Source of the DNA: Eubacterium sp.
GTDB lineage: Bacteria; Bacillota; Clostridia; Lachnospirales; Lachnospiraceae
Length of the DNA stretch: 41,953 nucleotides
Direction of reading: 5' to 3'
Assembly: GCA_021769425.1 (NCBI GenBank)
Contig: JAETSX010000027.1
Coordinates: 1 to 41,953 of the forward strand
Below the pieces are notes generated by a model that did not search any database, was not told where the DNA came from, and saw only the letters and a list, made by a program, of their open reading frames with translations. Each line of letters opens with the position of its first letter. Position 1 is the stretch's first letter. A program made the position numbers and the translations under genes. Shown in pieces: positions 32,049-40,733 of the stretch.

Positions 32049-32256
32049 AAAAAGGAAAACAGGCTGTTGACATCTTCTAGGCTTCCATACCCGTAAAGTA
32101 CTTCTGCAGATTCCCGTTTTTCCTGTGTTTTCTCCGTCGATAACAGTATCCTAGCACATTTTAAGGTAAATTGCAAGAATTATCTTGCCTGCTCCCTCCC
32201 GCTGTCCTTTTGTCTATCTTTGTTATATTTTTATCATTCTTTTCTGTCTTTTTTCC
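32049..32256. other. thl upstream region
   Basis: About 200 bp with no gene. A second candidate minus-strand promoter is TTGCAA-N17-TAGGAT near 32150-32178. Nothing else is supported; the adjacent terminator is listed separately. Confidence 0.4.
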
Positions 32257-32299
32257 GAAAAAAAGGGGCAGTCTTTGTGTACATTGCACAAAAACCGCC
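32257..32299 (-). terminator. terminator of the SleB-type hydrolase gene
   Basis: GGCAGTCTTTGTG (32267-32279) pairs with CACAAAAACCGCC (32287-32299) over 13 bp with two G-U pairs, then a run of T on the minus strand (32257-32264). Confidence 0.85.
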
Positions 32300-32330
32300 T
32301 TCCCTTATTTTGCCATATCCATTCTATGTA

Positions 32331-33500
32331 TTAATAAAAAACATGATTGCCGATAACCGTGCCGGGAATAGAGCCGTCGTTCCGCCTGAAATACAGACAG
32401 CCAATGGTAATATTTCCGCCCAGAACCTCGCCTGCCGCCTGCGTGCAGCTCTGATTGGCCCCTTTCGCCAGCACGGAAGCAAACCGTCCGCTTGCCACAG
32501 GAGAAAACTGTCCGCTCTGATAGATGACTCCCGCTACTGTATTGGGAAAATGAGAACTGCTCACCCGGTTCATCACTACGCTTCCTACCGCCAGCTTGCC
32601 CTCATAGCTTTCTCCTCCCGCCTCGCACTGAATCAGCGCCGCCAGAAGCGAAATGTCGGAAGCGTCGCTGCTTGGGACAACCTGCCCGCCCCTGGCTGGA
32701 TCTTTCTGGTTCTGCTTCATTTCCGCTTCCTGCCGTTTGATCTCTTCTAACCTTTTTGCATCTTCGGCCGCTTTCTGAGCCTCCAGTTCCGCTTCATAGG
32801 CTTTCTGCCGCTGGATTTCCGCTTCATAGGCCTCCACATCCGCCTGTGCTTTGGCAAGCTGTTTTCTGGCAGCGCTCAGCTTCTCAGATGTGCTGTCCAC
32901 CAGTACGGCCAGCTCCTGTTTCTTTTCTTCCTGCTGCTCCTGCAGATCCGCAAGCTGCTGTTCCTGATTTTCAAGTTCCTGTTCTTTTCCTGCAATTTCC
33001 TCTTTCGTTGCCCGGTATTCTTCCAGCATTTTCCGATCGTAATTATGAATATTTACAATATATTCCCCTTTATTCAGGAAATCTGCAAAATTCTCTGCGC
33101 TCAGCAGCACCTCTACCATTCCCTCCATGTCCATTTCATACATGAACCGGATTCTCTTTTTCATGGCCTCATACTGTTCCTGTTCCTTAAGCCTGGCTGC
33201 TTTAAGCGCAGTTCTGGTCTCTTCCAGGCTGACTCTGGTGCTGTTTAGCTGCTCCTCTGTCTCATTCAGCCTGGCAACGGCGTCTTCCAGACTGCTGTTG
33301 AACTCTTTCAAATCTCCTTCCAGCCCTCCCGCTTTGTCAGAAAGGCTGTCTGCCTGGCTTTTTGCTTCCTTCTTCTGCTGCTCTAAATCTTTGATTCCCT
33401 CCTGGACTTTATCGATTTTCCCCTGGGTTGCAGAAACCGCCAGATTGGAGAAACAGCACAAAAAGAATATCAACGCCAGAATTCTTCCTGCTTTTTTCAT
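32331..33500 (-). CDS. secreted coiled-coil SleB-type cell wall hydrolase
   Basis: A 389-residue exported protein. A signal peptide (MKKAGRILALIFFLCCFSNL, cut near AVSA) is followed by a long coiled coil (about 25-265, Glu/Gln/Lys/Ala-rich) of the PcsB/CwlO type. The C-terminal Hydrolase_2 domain (about 280-389) has LLAALIQCEAGGESYEGKLA with the catalytic-type Glu, VVMNRV and QFSPVASGRF. Such proteins cleave peptidoglycan, for growth or spore functions. The ribosome site is GGAGGATGCC. It has its own terminator and is divergent from the HD-GYP gene. Confidence 0.87.
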   Translation of the reverse strand: MKKAGRILALIFFLCCFSNLAVSATQGKIDKVQEGIKDLEQQKKEAKSQADSLSDKAGGLEGDLKEFNSSLEDAVARLNETEEQLNSTRVSLEETRTALKAARLKEQEQYEAMKKRIRFMYEMDMEGMVEVLLSAENFADFLNKGEYIVNIHNYDRKMLEEYRATKEEIAGKEQELENQEQQLADLQEQQEEKKQELAVLVDSTSEKLSAARKQLAKAQADVEAYEAEIQRQKAYEAELEAQKAAEDAKRLEEIKRQEAEMKQNQKDPARGGQVVPSSDASDISLLAALIQCEAGGESYEGKLAVGSVVMNRVSSSHFPNTVAGVIYQSGQFSPVASGRFASVLAKGANQSCTQAAGEVLGGNITIGCLYFRRNDGSIPGTVIGNHVFY

Positions 33501-33602
33501 GGCATCCTCCAGTATCCTAATTTTACTCCTTTGTGAACTGCTGATAAAATTTTATCACACTGACAGCCGTAACGCAATGCAGAAATTATCCCCTGACAGT
33601 CT

Positions 33603-33632
33603 TTGCCAATTGCGGATTTTATCCGATATAAA
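33603..33632 (+). promoter_or_regulatory. promoter of the HD-GYP-like gene
   Basis: TTGCCA (33603-33608) and TATAAA (33627-33632) with an 18-bp spacer, about 40 bp before the GTG start. Confidence 0.55.
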
Positions 33633-33671
33633 ATACAATTACAGTTCACAACAGGATTCGGAGGTGTTTTC

Positions 33672-34853
33672 GTGCAATATGTAAAAATCAACCAGTTAAA
33701 GCCCGGCATGCGGCTTGCCCGGCCTATTTACAATAAAAAGGGAGTTATGCTTTTTGAACGAGAGACCCGTCTGACCCGTCAGGGAATCGCAAATATAGAG
33801 AATTTCGGTCTCTGGGGCGTTTATATTTTAGAGCCGGCGGAACCTGCGCCGCCCTTAAGCGAAGAGGACATTGAACTGGAGCGCTTTCTTACCGTCTCTA
33901 CGTTCCGCTTAAAGGATGATCTTGCCCTGCTTACTAACAATATGGCTCCTCAGAACCTGACAAATCTGGCTCAGACCATCCTGAGGGAGTTCGGTTCGCT
34001 GGATCACAAGATTAATTTTGCAAAAAACCTGCGCAGCAACGGCGATTATGTATACAAACACAGCCTGAACACTGCGATTCTGGCTGCAATGATGGTGCAC
34101 AGGCTCCACTACTCTTACGGAGAACAGCTTGCCATTGTATGCGCTGCCCTTCTCCACGATATCGGACTTCTGCTGGTTCCCGATGAGATTCTGGAAAAAG
34201 GAGACGCTCTTCTGTCCCCGGATGAACGGCGGCTGGTACGGGGCTACCTGGAAAAGGGTTACCAGCTTCTTCATCCGGATTACAACGACTACAAACTGCC
34301 GGAGCTTACTCTCCAGCTTGTGGGGCAGATGACAAGATTAGAGCACAATGTGAAAGTTCCCCTGCAAAAGAACATCCGCTGGCGGAACGGCTCCCACGTA
34401 CTTCATGTGGCAAGCATGTTTGATGAACTGACTTCCATGAATCTGGACAAAGAACCGGTTTCTGAAATCCAGGCGGTACGTTTCCTCCGGAAGCATCCGG
34501 ATTACTACCCTGCACCCTTTGTGGCTGCCCTTACGCAATGCGTCCATATCCTTCCGGGGGGATGCTGCGTGGACTTTTCCAACGGGCAGAAAGGCATTAT
34601 TATCGAAGAAAATGACAAGAATTATGCACAGCCTGTGGTCATTCTCTTTTCCGATAACCGGCGCATTGACTTTACCGACGCCAGATTCCAGAAAACCATG
34701 CATATTTCAGATGTGATGCAGACCATGGATCTTCGGTTAAAAGTAGATCGGGAGACTCTGAAAAAATATGTCAGCGATCCCAGGACAAAGGAAACGGCAA
34801 AGCGGTATCAGGAGAAGCGGCGCAAGCTTCTGGCTGCAGGAAAAGTTTTATAG
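33672..34853 (+). CDS. degenerate HD-GYP / HD-domain protein
   Basis: A 393-residue protein starting at a GTG with CGGAGGTG upstream. Residues 1-60 form a small N-terminal domain (VKINQLKPGMRLARPIY) typical of clostridial HD-GYP proteins. The HD domain (about 115-260) keeps H130 and the H162-D163-I-G motif. The later HHE and GYP motifs are absent: the expected region reads TRLEHNVKVPLQKNIRWRNG, and the Hp..G element is replaced by RGYLEKGYQ. A C-terminal beta-rich domain (about 295-345) follows. c-di-GMP hydrolysis is therefore doubtful; a binding or other phosphohydrolase role is possible. Confidence 0.75.
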   Translation: MQYVKINQLKPGMRLARPIYNKKGVMLFERETRLTRQGIANIENFGLWGVYILEPAEPAPPLSEEDIELERFLTVSTFRLKDDLALLTNNMAPQNLTNLAQTILREFGSLDHKINFAKNLRSNGDYVYKHSLNTAILAAMMVHRLHYSYGEQLAIVCAALLHDIGLLLVPDEILEKGDALLSPDERRLVRGYLEKGYQLLHPDYNDYKLPELTLQLVGQMTRLEHNVKVPLQKNIRWRNGSHVLHVASMFDELTSMNLDKEPVSEIQAVRFLRKHPDYYPAPFVAALTQCVHILPGGCCVDFSNGQKGIIIEENDKNYAQPVVILFSDNRRIDFTDARFQKTMHISDVMQTMDLRLKVDRETLKKYVSDPRTKETAKRYQEKRRKLLAAGKVL

Positions 34854-34904
34854 GAACAGTTTCTGTTCACTCTTATTTCATTCAAAATCAAACGGCAGAT
34901 CCGG

Positions 34905-34945
34905 CAAAGGCCGGAAACCGCTGCTTCTCCGGTTCCCGGCCTTTG
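34905..34945 (+). terminator. terminator-like hairpin after the HD gene
   Basis: CAAAGGCCGG (34905-34914) pairs with CCGGCCTTTG (34936-34945), with an inner GAACCGG-type extension. It lies between the convergent HD and galE genes. Confidence 0.65.
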
Positions 34946-35023
34946 GCTTGATCCCTCAGTCCATTCATTTAAAACTCTCTGCCATCCGCACTCCGATTTC
35001 CGGCCATTTTGCGTAATGAGCTG

Positions 35024-36040
35024 CTAACTGCGGTATCCATCCGGATTCATGCTCTGCCATCTCCAGGAATCTTCGCACATCCTGTCAATGCCGAATTCAG
35101 CTTCCCAGCCCAGTTCTCTCTTTGCCTTGGATGCATCGGAATAGCAGGTGGCGATATCCCCGGCTCTTCTGGGTTTGATTTCATACGGAATGGGCTTTCC
35201 GCAGGCTTTCTCATACGCTTTTACCACATCCAGCACGCTGTAACCGTTTCCGGTTCCCAGATTGTAAATATTTACCCCGGACTTATCCTCAATCTTCTTC
35301 AATGCCTTCACATGGCCTTTGGCCAGGTCAACCACATGGATGTAATCCCGCACGCCTGTTCCGTCCGGCGTATCGTAGTCGTCTCCGAATACGCCCAGGC
35401 ATTTTAACTTGCCCACTGCCACCTGTGCAATATAGGGCACCAAATTGTTGGGAATTCCCTTGGGGTCTTCTCCGATAATTCCGCTTTCATGGGCGCCGAT
35501 GGGGTTAAAGTAACGGAGCAATACCACGTTCCACTCCGGGTCTGCCACATGGAAATCGGTCAGAATCTGCTCCAACATTCCCTTAGTCTGTCCGTAAGGA
35601 TTGGTAATCTGACCCTTCGGGCATTCCTCTGTAATGGGAATGATGGCCGGATCGCCGTAAACGGTTGCGGAAGAGGAGAAAATAATATTCTTCACCCCAT
35701 GCTTACGCATCACATCACACAAAATCAATGTTCCGGTAATATTGTTATGATAATATTCCAGAGGCTTCTGCACAGATTCCCCTACTGCCTTCAACCCTGC
35801 AAAATGAATGACGCTGTCAATCTTCTCTTTTTCAAAAACCTGGCTTAAGGCCGGCGCATCTAAAATATCCACCTGGTAGAAGGGCACTTTAGCTCCGGTA
35901 ATTTTCTCCACTCTCTTTACCGCTTCCTCACTGGAATTTACCAGATTATCCACAACTACCACCTCGTAGCCTGCATGAATCAGCTCAATGCAGGTGTGGC
36001 TTCCAATATAGCCTGCTCCGCCTGTTACTAAAATTGCCAT
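35024..36040 (-). CDS. UDP-glucose/UDP-HexNAc 4-epimerase GalE
   Basis: A 338-residue SDR epimerase. The NAD site is [20 protein letters not shown]; the catalytic region shows [13 protein letters not shown] and [12 protein letters not shown] (YxxxK). [20 protein letters not shown] and [20 protein letters not shown] are standard. It interconverts UDP-Glc and UDP-Gal, and with a NahK-like kinase next door possibly UDP-GlcNAc and UDP-GalNAc. It has its own promoter with two palindromic operators. Ribosome site AGGAGGTAATCATT. Confidence 0.95.
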   Translation of the reverse strand: MAILVTGGAGYIGSHTCIELIHAGYEVVVVDNLVNSSEEAVKRVEKITGAKVPFYQVDILDAPALSQVFEKEKIDSVIHFAGLKAVGESVQKPLEYYHNNITGTLILCDVMRKHGVKNIIFSSSATVYGDPAIIPITEECPKGQITNPYGQTKGMLEQILTDFHVADPEWNVVLLRYFNPIGAHESGIIGEDPKGIPNNLVPYIAQVAVGKLKCLGVFGDDYDTPDGTGVRDYIHVVDLAKGHVKALKKIEDKSGVNIYNLGTGNGYSVLDVVKAYEKACGKPIPYEIKPRRAGDIATCYSDASKAKRELGWEAEFGIDRMCEDSWRWQSMNPDGYRS

Positions 36041-36150
36041 AATGATTACCTCCTGTCCATAGTCTGCACACGATTGTGCAAAAGTTGCATGAAATTTCTA
36101 AAAAACTCGTTCCTTCGAAAAGCCATCAGGGTTTTTTCTCCCTATGACAA

Positions 36151-36212
36151 AGTATATCACAACTGCATAATTTAGTAAATACTAAATTTATTTTACTATT
36201 GTTTTAGTAAAA
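36151..36212 (-). promoter_or_regulatory. galE promoter with two palindromic operators
   Basis: Minus-strand TTTACT (36174-36179) and TATACT (36151-36156), 17-bp spacer. TTTAGTA-AA-TACTAAA (36171-36186) covers the -35 box; TTTTACTA-N6-TAGTAAAA (36191-36212) lies upstream. Shared core TTTACTA suggests one repressor binding twice. Confidence 0.6.
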
Positions 36213-36274
36213 CTATGGTTGTTTTCCAGGGAACTGCACACGGAACAAACCTGAAACGCTGTCCCTCATCAATC

Positions 36275-37363
36275 TCAAATTCCGCCGATTTCTTTGACAA
36301 TTCCTTCTAACTGCTCCCATTTCTCTTCCATATCCGCCACCAGTTTCATCTGAGTGCGGCACCGATCCAAATTGTGTCCCTCCCGGTGGATTTTGAAATA
36401 AACGTCTCCTTTCAGGTAATCTGTCAGGAAACGGATCCCGTTTTCATAGGTCATCGCCTTTGCCCCCATGGGAAGCATTGCAATTTCCATATCCGTAAGA
36501 TTTCCTTTGCAGCCCTCTAAAAATCCTTCCGTATAGATCCGAAACAGCCTTAAGTCACAGCTCACCTTAGACAAGTCCCGCTCATCCTCTTCTCCGGTGC
36601 TGGCGCCGAACCGGATGGCGTCTCCGAAATCATGGGCGGTAAGCCCCGGCATTACCGTATCCAAATCTATGACGCAGATGCCTTTTCTGGTTTTTTCATC
36701 GATCATTATGTTATTCAGCTTGGTGTCATTATGGGTAACCCGAAGCGGCAGTTTCCCCGCTGCCAGCATATCTCCCAGCACACAGGCAATTTCTTTCCTG
36801 GAACGGAAGAATTCAATTTCCTTCTCCGCATTCTTCGCCCTGCCGCACACATCTTCTTCCACAGCCTTTAAAAACACTTCGTATCTGGCTTTTGTGTCAT
36901 GGAATCCGGGAATTGTCTCATGAAGGGTCTCTGCCGGATAGTCAGCCAGAAGCTGCTGGAAATTCCCAAAGGCCAGCGCGCTCTCATAGAAATCTTCCTC
37001 TCTTTCCACCCGGTCATAGCTTAGGGCATCCTCAATCAGATAATACATCCGCCAGCATTCGCCCTGAGCGTCCTGATAAAAAGACTTTCCCTCCCTGGTG
37101 GGAATCACCGTCAAAGTTTCCCGCATAACGTCTCCGCCGTTTGCTGCAATTTTCTTTTTCAAAAACTCTGTCACGCCCACAATGTTCTCCATGACTTCCC
37201 TGGGGCTGGAAAAAATGGTCCGGTTCATCCGCTGCAGCACGCACCTTTTTTCCCCTTCCACCAGAAAAGTATCATTGATATGCCCGCTGCCAAATGGATA
37301 CGGATTGCCTGTCACTCCCTCCAGTTCAAAATGACTGACTGCTTCTCTTGCCTGTTCCTGCAT
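36275..37363 (-). CDS. NahK-like hexosamine-1-kinase (APH fold)
   Basis: About 362 residues with an aminoglycoside-phosphotransferase/choline-kinase fold. The N-lobe starts PYPFGSGHINDTFLVEGE and CVLQRMN; the catalytic loop is RVTHNDTKLNNIMIDE and the metal loop VIDLDTVMPGLTAHDFGD. This combination resembles N-acetylhexosamine 1-kinase (NahK/LnpB), which phosphorylates GlcNAc/GalNAc at C1. The start at 37363 has GGAGGAAAAGGTA upstream, five codons after another ATG. The neighbouring nucleotidyltransferase and galE fit a Leloir-like HexNAc route. The lacto-N-biose phosphorylase seen in bifidobacteria is not in the window. Confidence 0.8.
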   Translation of the reverse strand: MQEQAREAVSHFELEGVTGNPYPFGSGHINDTFLVEGEKRCVLQRMNRTIFSSPREVMENIVGVTEFLKKKIAANGGDVMRETLTVIPTREGKSFYQDAQGECWRMYYLIEDALSYDRVEREEDFYESALAFGNFQQLLADYPAETLHETIPGFHDTKARYEVFLKAVEEDVCGRAKNAEKEIEFFRSRKEIACVLGDMLAAGKLPLRVTHNDTKLNNIMIDEKTRKGICVIDLDTVMPGLTAHDFGDAIRFGASTGEEDERDLSKVSCDLRLFRIYTEGFLEGCKGNLTDMEIAMLPMGAKAMTYENGIRFLTDYLKGDVYFKIHREGHNLDRCRTQMKLVADMEEKWEQLEGIVKEIGGI

Positions 37364-37384
37364 TACCTTTTCCTCCATATTCTG

Positions 37385-38299
37385 TTAAAATTCCTCCGGA
37401 TATAACCCTTTTTTCTTCAACTCCGCAATGGCGTTGACCACCATTTCCTTATCCTCCTTATAGGTAACGCCGAACCACTGATCCCTGGAATTCAGCACCT
37501 GTACGGTTGCCTTTCCTTCCCGCAGCAGGCTTCCCACTGCCATAGGCAGATAGTACTCTGCTTTCAGAGGATTGCCCGGCAGTTCTTCCTTCAGGAACTT
37601 CTCAAATCCCCATTCCAGTTCCTTTAAGATGCTTTCCGAAAATCCCCAGAAATTCATGGAAACTGTGCTGTCCATGGAAATCTCTGTCCAGGTAGCTCCG
37701 TCGTTCTCCGTATACGCTGCTTTTTCGCCCCGCTTCTCAATATGGGTGCGCTCACAGATTTCCGTCAGGAATCCTTCTGCATCTGTCCCGCAGACTCCTC
37801 TTGCCACATGGCCGTTCTCCGTTAAAGTATTTTTCAAATCATATCCCACCATGGCGTAACGGTATGTTTCATCATCCTGATGGCTGGTCAGATAATCGTA
37901 AATCGTCTTATAAGCATCTTTTCCGTAATAGTCATCTGCATTAATCACTGCAAAGGGACCGTCCAGCACATCCTTGCAGCACAAAATTGCATGGCCTGTG
38001 CCAAAAGGTTTCTCCCTGCCTTCTGGCGCCTGAAAACCTGCAGGAAGTTTATCCAATTCCTGAAACACATATTCCACCTGCATTTTCTCTGAAACACGGT
38101 TGCCGATGCACTCCTGAAACACTGCTTCATTGGCTTTCTTAATAATAAACACTACCTTCTCAAAGCCGGCCTCCACCGCATCATAAATGGAAAAATCCAT
38201 AATAATGTGCCCCTGTTCATCCACCGGATCAATCTGCTTCAATCCGCCGTAACGGCTTCCCATGCCTGCCGCCATAATTACCAATGCTGGTTTCTTCAT
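37385..38299 (-). CDS. sugar-phosphate nucleotidyltransferase
   Basis: A 304-residue NTP transferase. The nucleotide loop is LVIMAAGMGSRYGGLKQIDP; the metal Asp pair is in FAVINADDYYGKDAY; FGTGHAILCCKDVL gives the base-binding region. It lies 21 bp before the NahK-like gene and both may be one transcript. By context it would make UDP-HexNAc or UDP-hexose from the 1-phosphate. The start at 38299 follows AGGAGGGTTTAATT. The intergenic region to araC holds direct repeats. Confidence 0.8.
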   Translation of the reverse strand: MKKPALVIMAAGMGSRYGGLKQIDPVDEQGHIIMDFSIYDAVEAGFEKVVFIIKKANEAVFQECIGNRVSEKMQVEYVFQELDKLPAGFQAPEGREKPFGTGHAILCCKDVLDGPFAVINADDYYGKDAYKTIYDYLTSHQDDETYRYAMVGYDLKNTLTENGHVARGVCGTDAEGFLTEICERTHIEKRGEKAAYTENDGATWTEISMDSTVSMNFWGFSESILKELEWGFEKFLKEELPGNPLKAEYYLPMAVGSLLREGKATVQVLNSRDQWFGVTYKEDKEMVVNAIAELKKKGLYPEEF

Positions 38300-38368
38300 A
38301 ATTAAACCCTCCTGATTCTTGAATTTCTTTTGTTGTTTACCATAATAATACAAAAAAATTTTTCTGTA

Positions 38369-38405
38369 TTTGCACAATATTTTTACTTTTTTGCACTATA
38401 TTGTG
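38369..38405. promoter_or_regulatory. TTTGCAC direct repeats between araC and the nucleotidyltransferase gene
   Basis: TTTGCAC-A-ATAT (38369) and TTTGCAC-T-ATAT (38390) are direct repeats 21 bp apart, two helical turns, as for AraC-type activators. CACAATAT (38373-38380) and ATATTGTG (38398-38405) also form an inverted pair. Confidence 0.5.
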
Positions 38406-38536
38406 ATAAAATAATTTCATGCCGCTTACAGATTCACTTCACCTATTTTGGGAAAATAAAACGGCCCATCACTTTGCAGAAAACATCCGCCAAAGGGCTG
38501 ATTTCAGGCATAGTCTATGGCCGGAAAGGACTATTT

Positions 38537-39424
38537 ATGGACTTTTACAAATACCCGCTGACAAAATTATTCCATATCCCGCAAATCGTTACCATCCACT
38601 ATTTTGAGTACAGCAGGGATTTCAAATTCGATGGAGAGTCCCACGATTTCTGGGAATTTCTCTGTGTGGATAAGGGGGAGGTGACGGTTACTGCAGACCA
38701 TGCAACTCACAAACTGAAAAAAGGCAGCATTATTTTCCACAAGCCCGGTCAGTTCCATTCCGTGGCCACTGACGGCGTCATTGCGCCCAATCTTGTTGTG
38801 GTTTCTTTTGTGTGTAATTCCCCTGCCATCTCCTTTTTTGAAGATAAAATCCTTCCTTTGGGGGAAACAGAGCGCAACCTCCTTGCAAACGTCCTTGCAG
38901 AAGCCGGCGACGCATTTCTGACGCCATTAGACAATCCCTATACCCGCCAGCTTTCCGGCAATCCCGGCCAGCTCCCTGGTTCTGAGCAGATCATACAGCT
39001 TTCCTTAGAACATTTTCTCATTTCCTTGTACCGGAAAAGCTGCCAGCCTCCCGCAGATATCCGCCTGAACAAATCTGTTAAATTAAAACGGGACGACGAA
39101 ACCTTCCGTCATATTCTGATCTATATGGAAAACCGGCTGACCGAGACCCTTACGCTGGAACAAATCTGCCATGATAATTTAATCGGCATTTCACAGCTGC
39201 AGAACCTGTTCAGAAGTAAATGCGGCTGCGGCATTATCGAATATTTTTCCCGGATGAAAATTACCCGGGCGAAAGAAATGATTCGGGAAAAAAACATGAA
39301 TTTTACTCAGATCGCTGATTCTCTGGGGTATAATTCCATTCATTATTTTTCCCGGCAGTTTAAAAAAATAACCGGAATGACGCCTTCGGAATATGCCCTT
39401 TCTATTCAGGCTTTTTCCAAATAG
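38537..39424 (+). CDS. AraC-family transcriptional regulator
   Basis: A 295-residue regulator. Residues about 10-150 form an AraC-type cupin sensor domain (SHDFWEFLCVDKGEVTVTAD; KKGSIIFHKPGQFHSV). The C-terminal domain has two helix-turn-helix units: LTLEQICHDNLIGISQLQNL and FTQIADSLGYNSIHYFSRQF, then KKITGMTPSEY. The start at 38537 follows GAAAGGACTATTT; 69 upstream in-frame codons lack a ribosome site. Divergent from the nucleotidyltransferase/nahK genes, it is the likely activator of that sugar module. Confidence 0.88.
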   Translation: MDFYKYPLTKLFHIPQIVTIHYFEYSRDFKFDGESHDFWEFLCVDKGEVTVTADHATHKLKKGSIIFHKPGQFHSVATDGVIAPNLVVVSFVCNSPAISFFEDKILPLGETERNLLANVLAEAGDAFLTPLDNPYTRQLSGNPGQLPGSEQIIQLSLEHFLISLYRKSCQPPADIRLNKSVKLKRDDETFRHILIYMENRLTETLTLEQICHDNLIGISQLQNLFRSKCGCGIIEYFSRMKITRAKEMIREKNMNFTQIADSLGYNSIHYFSRQFKKITGMTPSEYALSIQAFSK

Positions 39425-39439
39425 TGTCATTCCGGTGAT

Positions 39440-39587
39440 AATCAACCACAACGCAATAACCATCAGGACTCCTCTTGGCTGCCTTTTGTTTCCTGGTTAA
39501 TAACCATCAGGGCTCCTCTTGGCTGCCTTTTGTTGTCTGGTTAATAACCATCAGGGCTCCTCCCGGCTTATTACGTTGTGGTTGATT
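39440..39587. repeat. 44-bp tandem repeat framed by 20-bp inverted repeats
   Basis: ATAACCATCAGG starts at 39456, 39500 and 39544 (period 44), with bodies containing CTCCTCTTGGCTGCCTTTTG. The array is framed by AATCAACCACAACGCAATAA (39440-39459) and its inverse at 39568-39587, one mismatch. It fills the gap between araC and efp. Confidence 0.85.
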
Positions 39588-39625
39588 ATTTGTTTTGCGC
39601 CGGGTCCCTCCTCATGGTAAATCAT
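39551..39625. repeat. dispersed repeat copy 2
   Basis: Shares TCAGGGCTCCTCCCGGCTT and TTTTGCGCCGGGTCCCTCCT with 26319-26391 in the same orientation. It overlaps the end of the 44-bp array and abuts the efp stop codon. Confidence 0.7.
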
Positions 39626-39631
39626 GGTAAA

Positions 39632-40189
39632 CTAAACCCTTGAGAGATATTCTCCGGTTCTTGTGTCGATCTTGATGACGTCTTCCTGCTCTACAAACAG
39701 CGGAACGTATACGGTTGCGCCGGTTTCCACCACTGCAGGCTTGGTTGCGCCGGTTGCGGTATCGCCTTTAAAGCCCGGCTCTGTCTCGGTAATCTTTAAT
39801 TCTACAAACAGAGGCGGCTCCACTGCAAACACGCTGCCGTTGTGAGAACACATTTTCACCATTTCATTCTCTTTTACAAACTTCAATGCGTCTCCGATGG
39901 CTGCGGAATCCAGTGCAATCTGTTCGTAAGTCTCAACATCCATAAAATGGAACAGATCGCCGTCGGAATATAAGTACTGCATGTCCGCTCTGTCGATACG
40001 GGCCTGGGGACATTTCTCCGTAGGACGGAATGTCTTCTCCACCACGCCGCCGCTCTTGATATTCTTTAACTTTGTTCTGACAAAGGCTGCGCCTTTTCCC
40101 GGTTTTACATGCTGAAATTCAATAATCTGATAAATATTATTTTCTAATTCAATCGTAATACCATTTCTAAAATCTCCTGCTGAAATCAT
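39632..40189 (-). CDS. elongation factor P
   Basis: A 185-residue EF-P that relieves ribosome stalling at polyproline. Domain 1 includes [20 protein letters not shown] with the conserved Lys at the modification loop. Domains 2 and 3 include [40 protein letters not shown] and [20 protein letters not shown]. Full length; ribosome site AAGGAGGAAAATCCA. A repeat element follows the stop codon. Confidence 0.97.
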   Translation of the reverse strand: MISAGDFRNGITIELENNIYQIIEFQHVKPGKGAAFVRTKLKNIKSGGVVEKTFRPTEKCPQARIDRADMQYLYSDGDLFHFMDVETYEQIALDSAAIGDALKFVKENEMVKMCSHNGSVFAVEPPLFVELKITETEPGFKGDTATGATKPAVVETGATVYVPLFVEQEDVIKIDTRTGEYLSRV

Positions 40190-40279
40190 TGGATTTTCCT
40201 CCTTAAACTACATTTGGGCGCAATCCGCCCATGCGCTTTCTACATTCTATACTATAATGGCAAATTTTTCAACCTTTTT

Positions 40280-40720
40280 TTACTGTTCTTCCATTTTAGA
40301 AATCATATCAACTCTCGCCTGATGCCGTCCCCCCATGGGTTCTGCCTCCAGATAAGCCTTCACAATATCCTTTGCCTTCTCAGGCCCTACAATTCTGGCG
40401 CCGAAGGCGATGACGTTTGCATGGTTATGCTCTCTGATTAAATGAGCGGTGGTGGTGTCGGAGCAGACGCCGCATCGGATCCCCTTAACCTTATTTGCTG
40501 CCAGGGAAATTCCCACTCCTGTTCCGCAAATCAGAATTCCGCAGTCCGCTTCTCCTGCCGCCACTGCTCTTCCCACTTTCTCCCCGTAAATGGGATAATC
40601 GCAGCTCTCTGTGCTGTCTGTCCCGAAATTGACTGTCTCGTGTCCCAGTCCTTCCACAAACGTTATAATCTCTTTTTTCAAATCAACGGCGGAATGGTCG
40701 TTTCCAATTGCAATTTTCAT
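40280..40720 (-). CDS. ribose-5-phosphate isomerase B
   Basis: A 146-residue RpiB of the RpiB/LacAB family, converting ribose-5-P and ribulose-5-P. It begins MKIAIGNDHSAVDLKKEI; the catalytic Cys lies in CGILICGTGVGISLAANKVK, and the His in REHNHANVIAFGAR. The start at 40720 is chosen for AAAGGAGAAGCGAG upstream. It follows yqeG by 13 bp and is probably co-transcribed. Confidence 0.95.
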   Translation of the reverse strand: MKIAIGNDHSAVDLKKEIITFVEGLGHETVNFGTDSTESCDYPIYGEKVGRAVAAGEADCGILICGTGVGISLAANKVKGIRCGVCSDTTTAHLIREHNHANVIAFGARIVGPEKAKDIVKAYLEAEPMGGRHQARVDMISKMEEQ

Positions 40721-40733
40721 CTCGCTTCTCCTT

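Noticed and set aside
38330-38536. 69-residue N-terminal extension of the AraC regulator
   Set aside because: It covers the divergent promoter region, has no ribosome site and reads as non-coding AT-rich sequence.
39440-39587. Possible CRISPR array from the 44-bp units
   Set aside because: The whole 44-bp unit repeats with no variable spacers, and inverted ends frame it.
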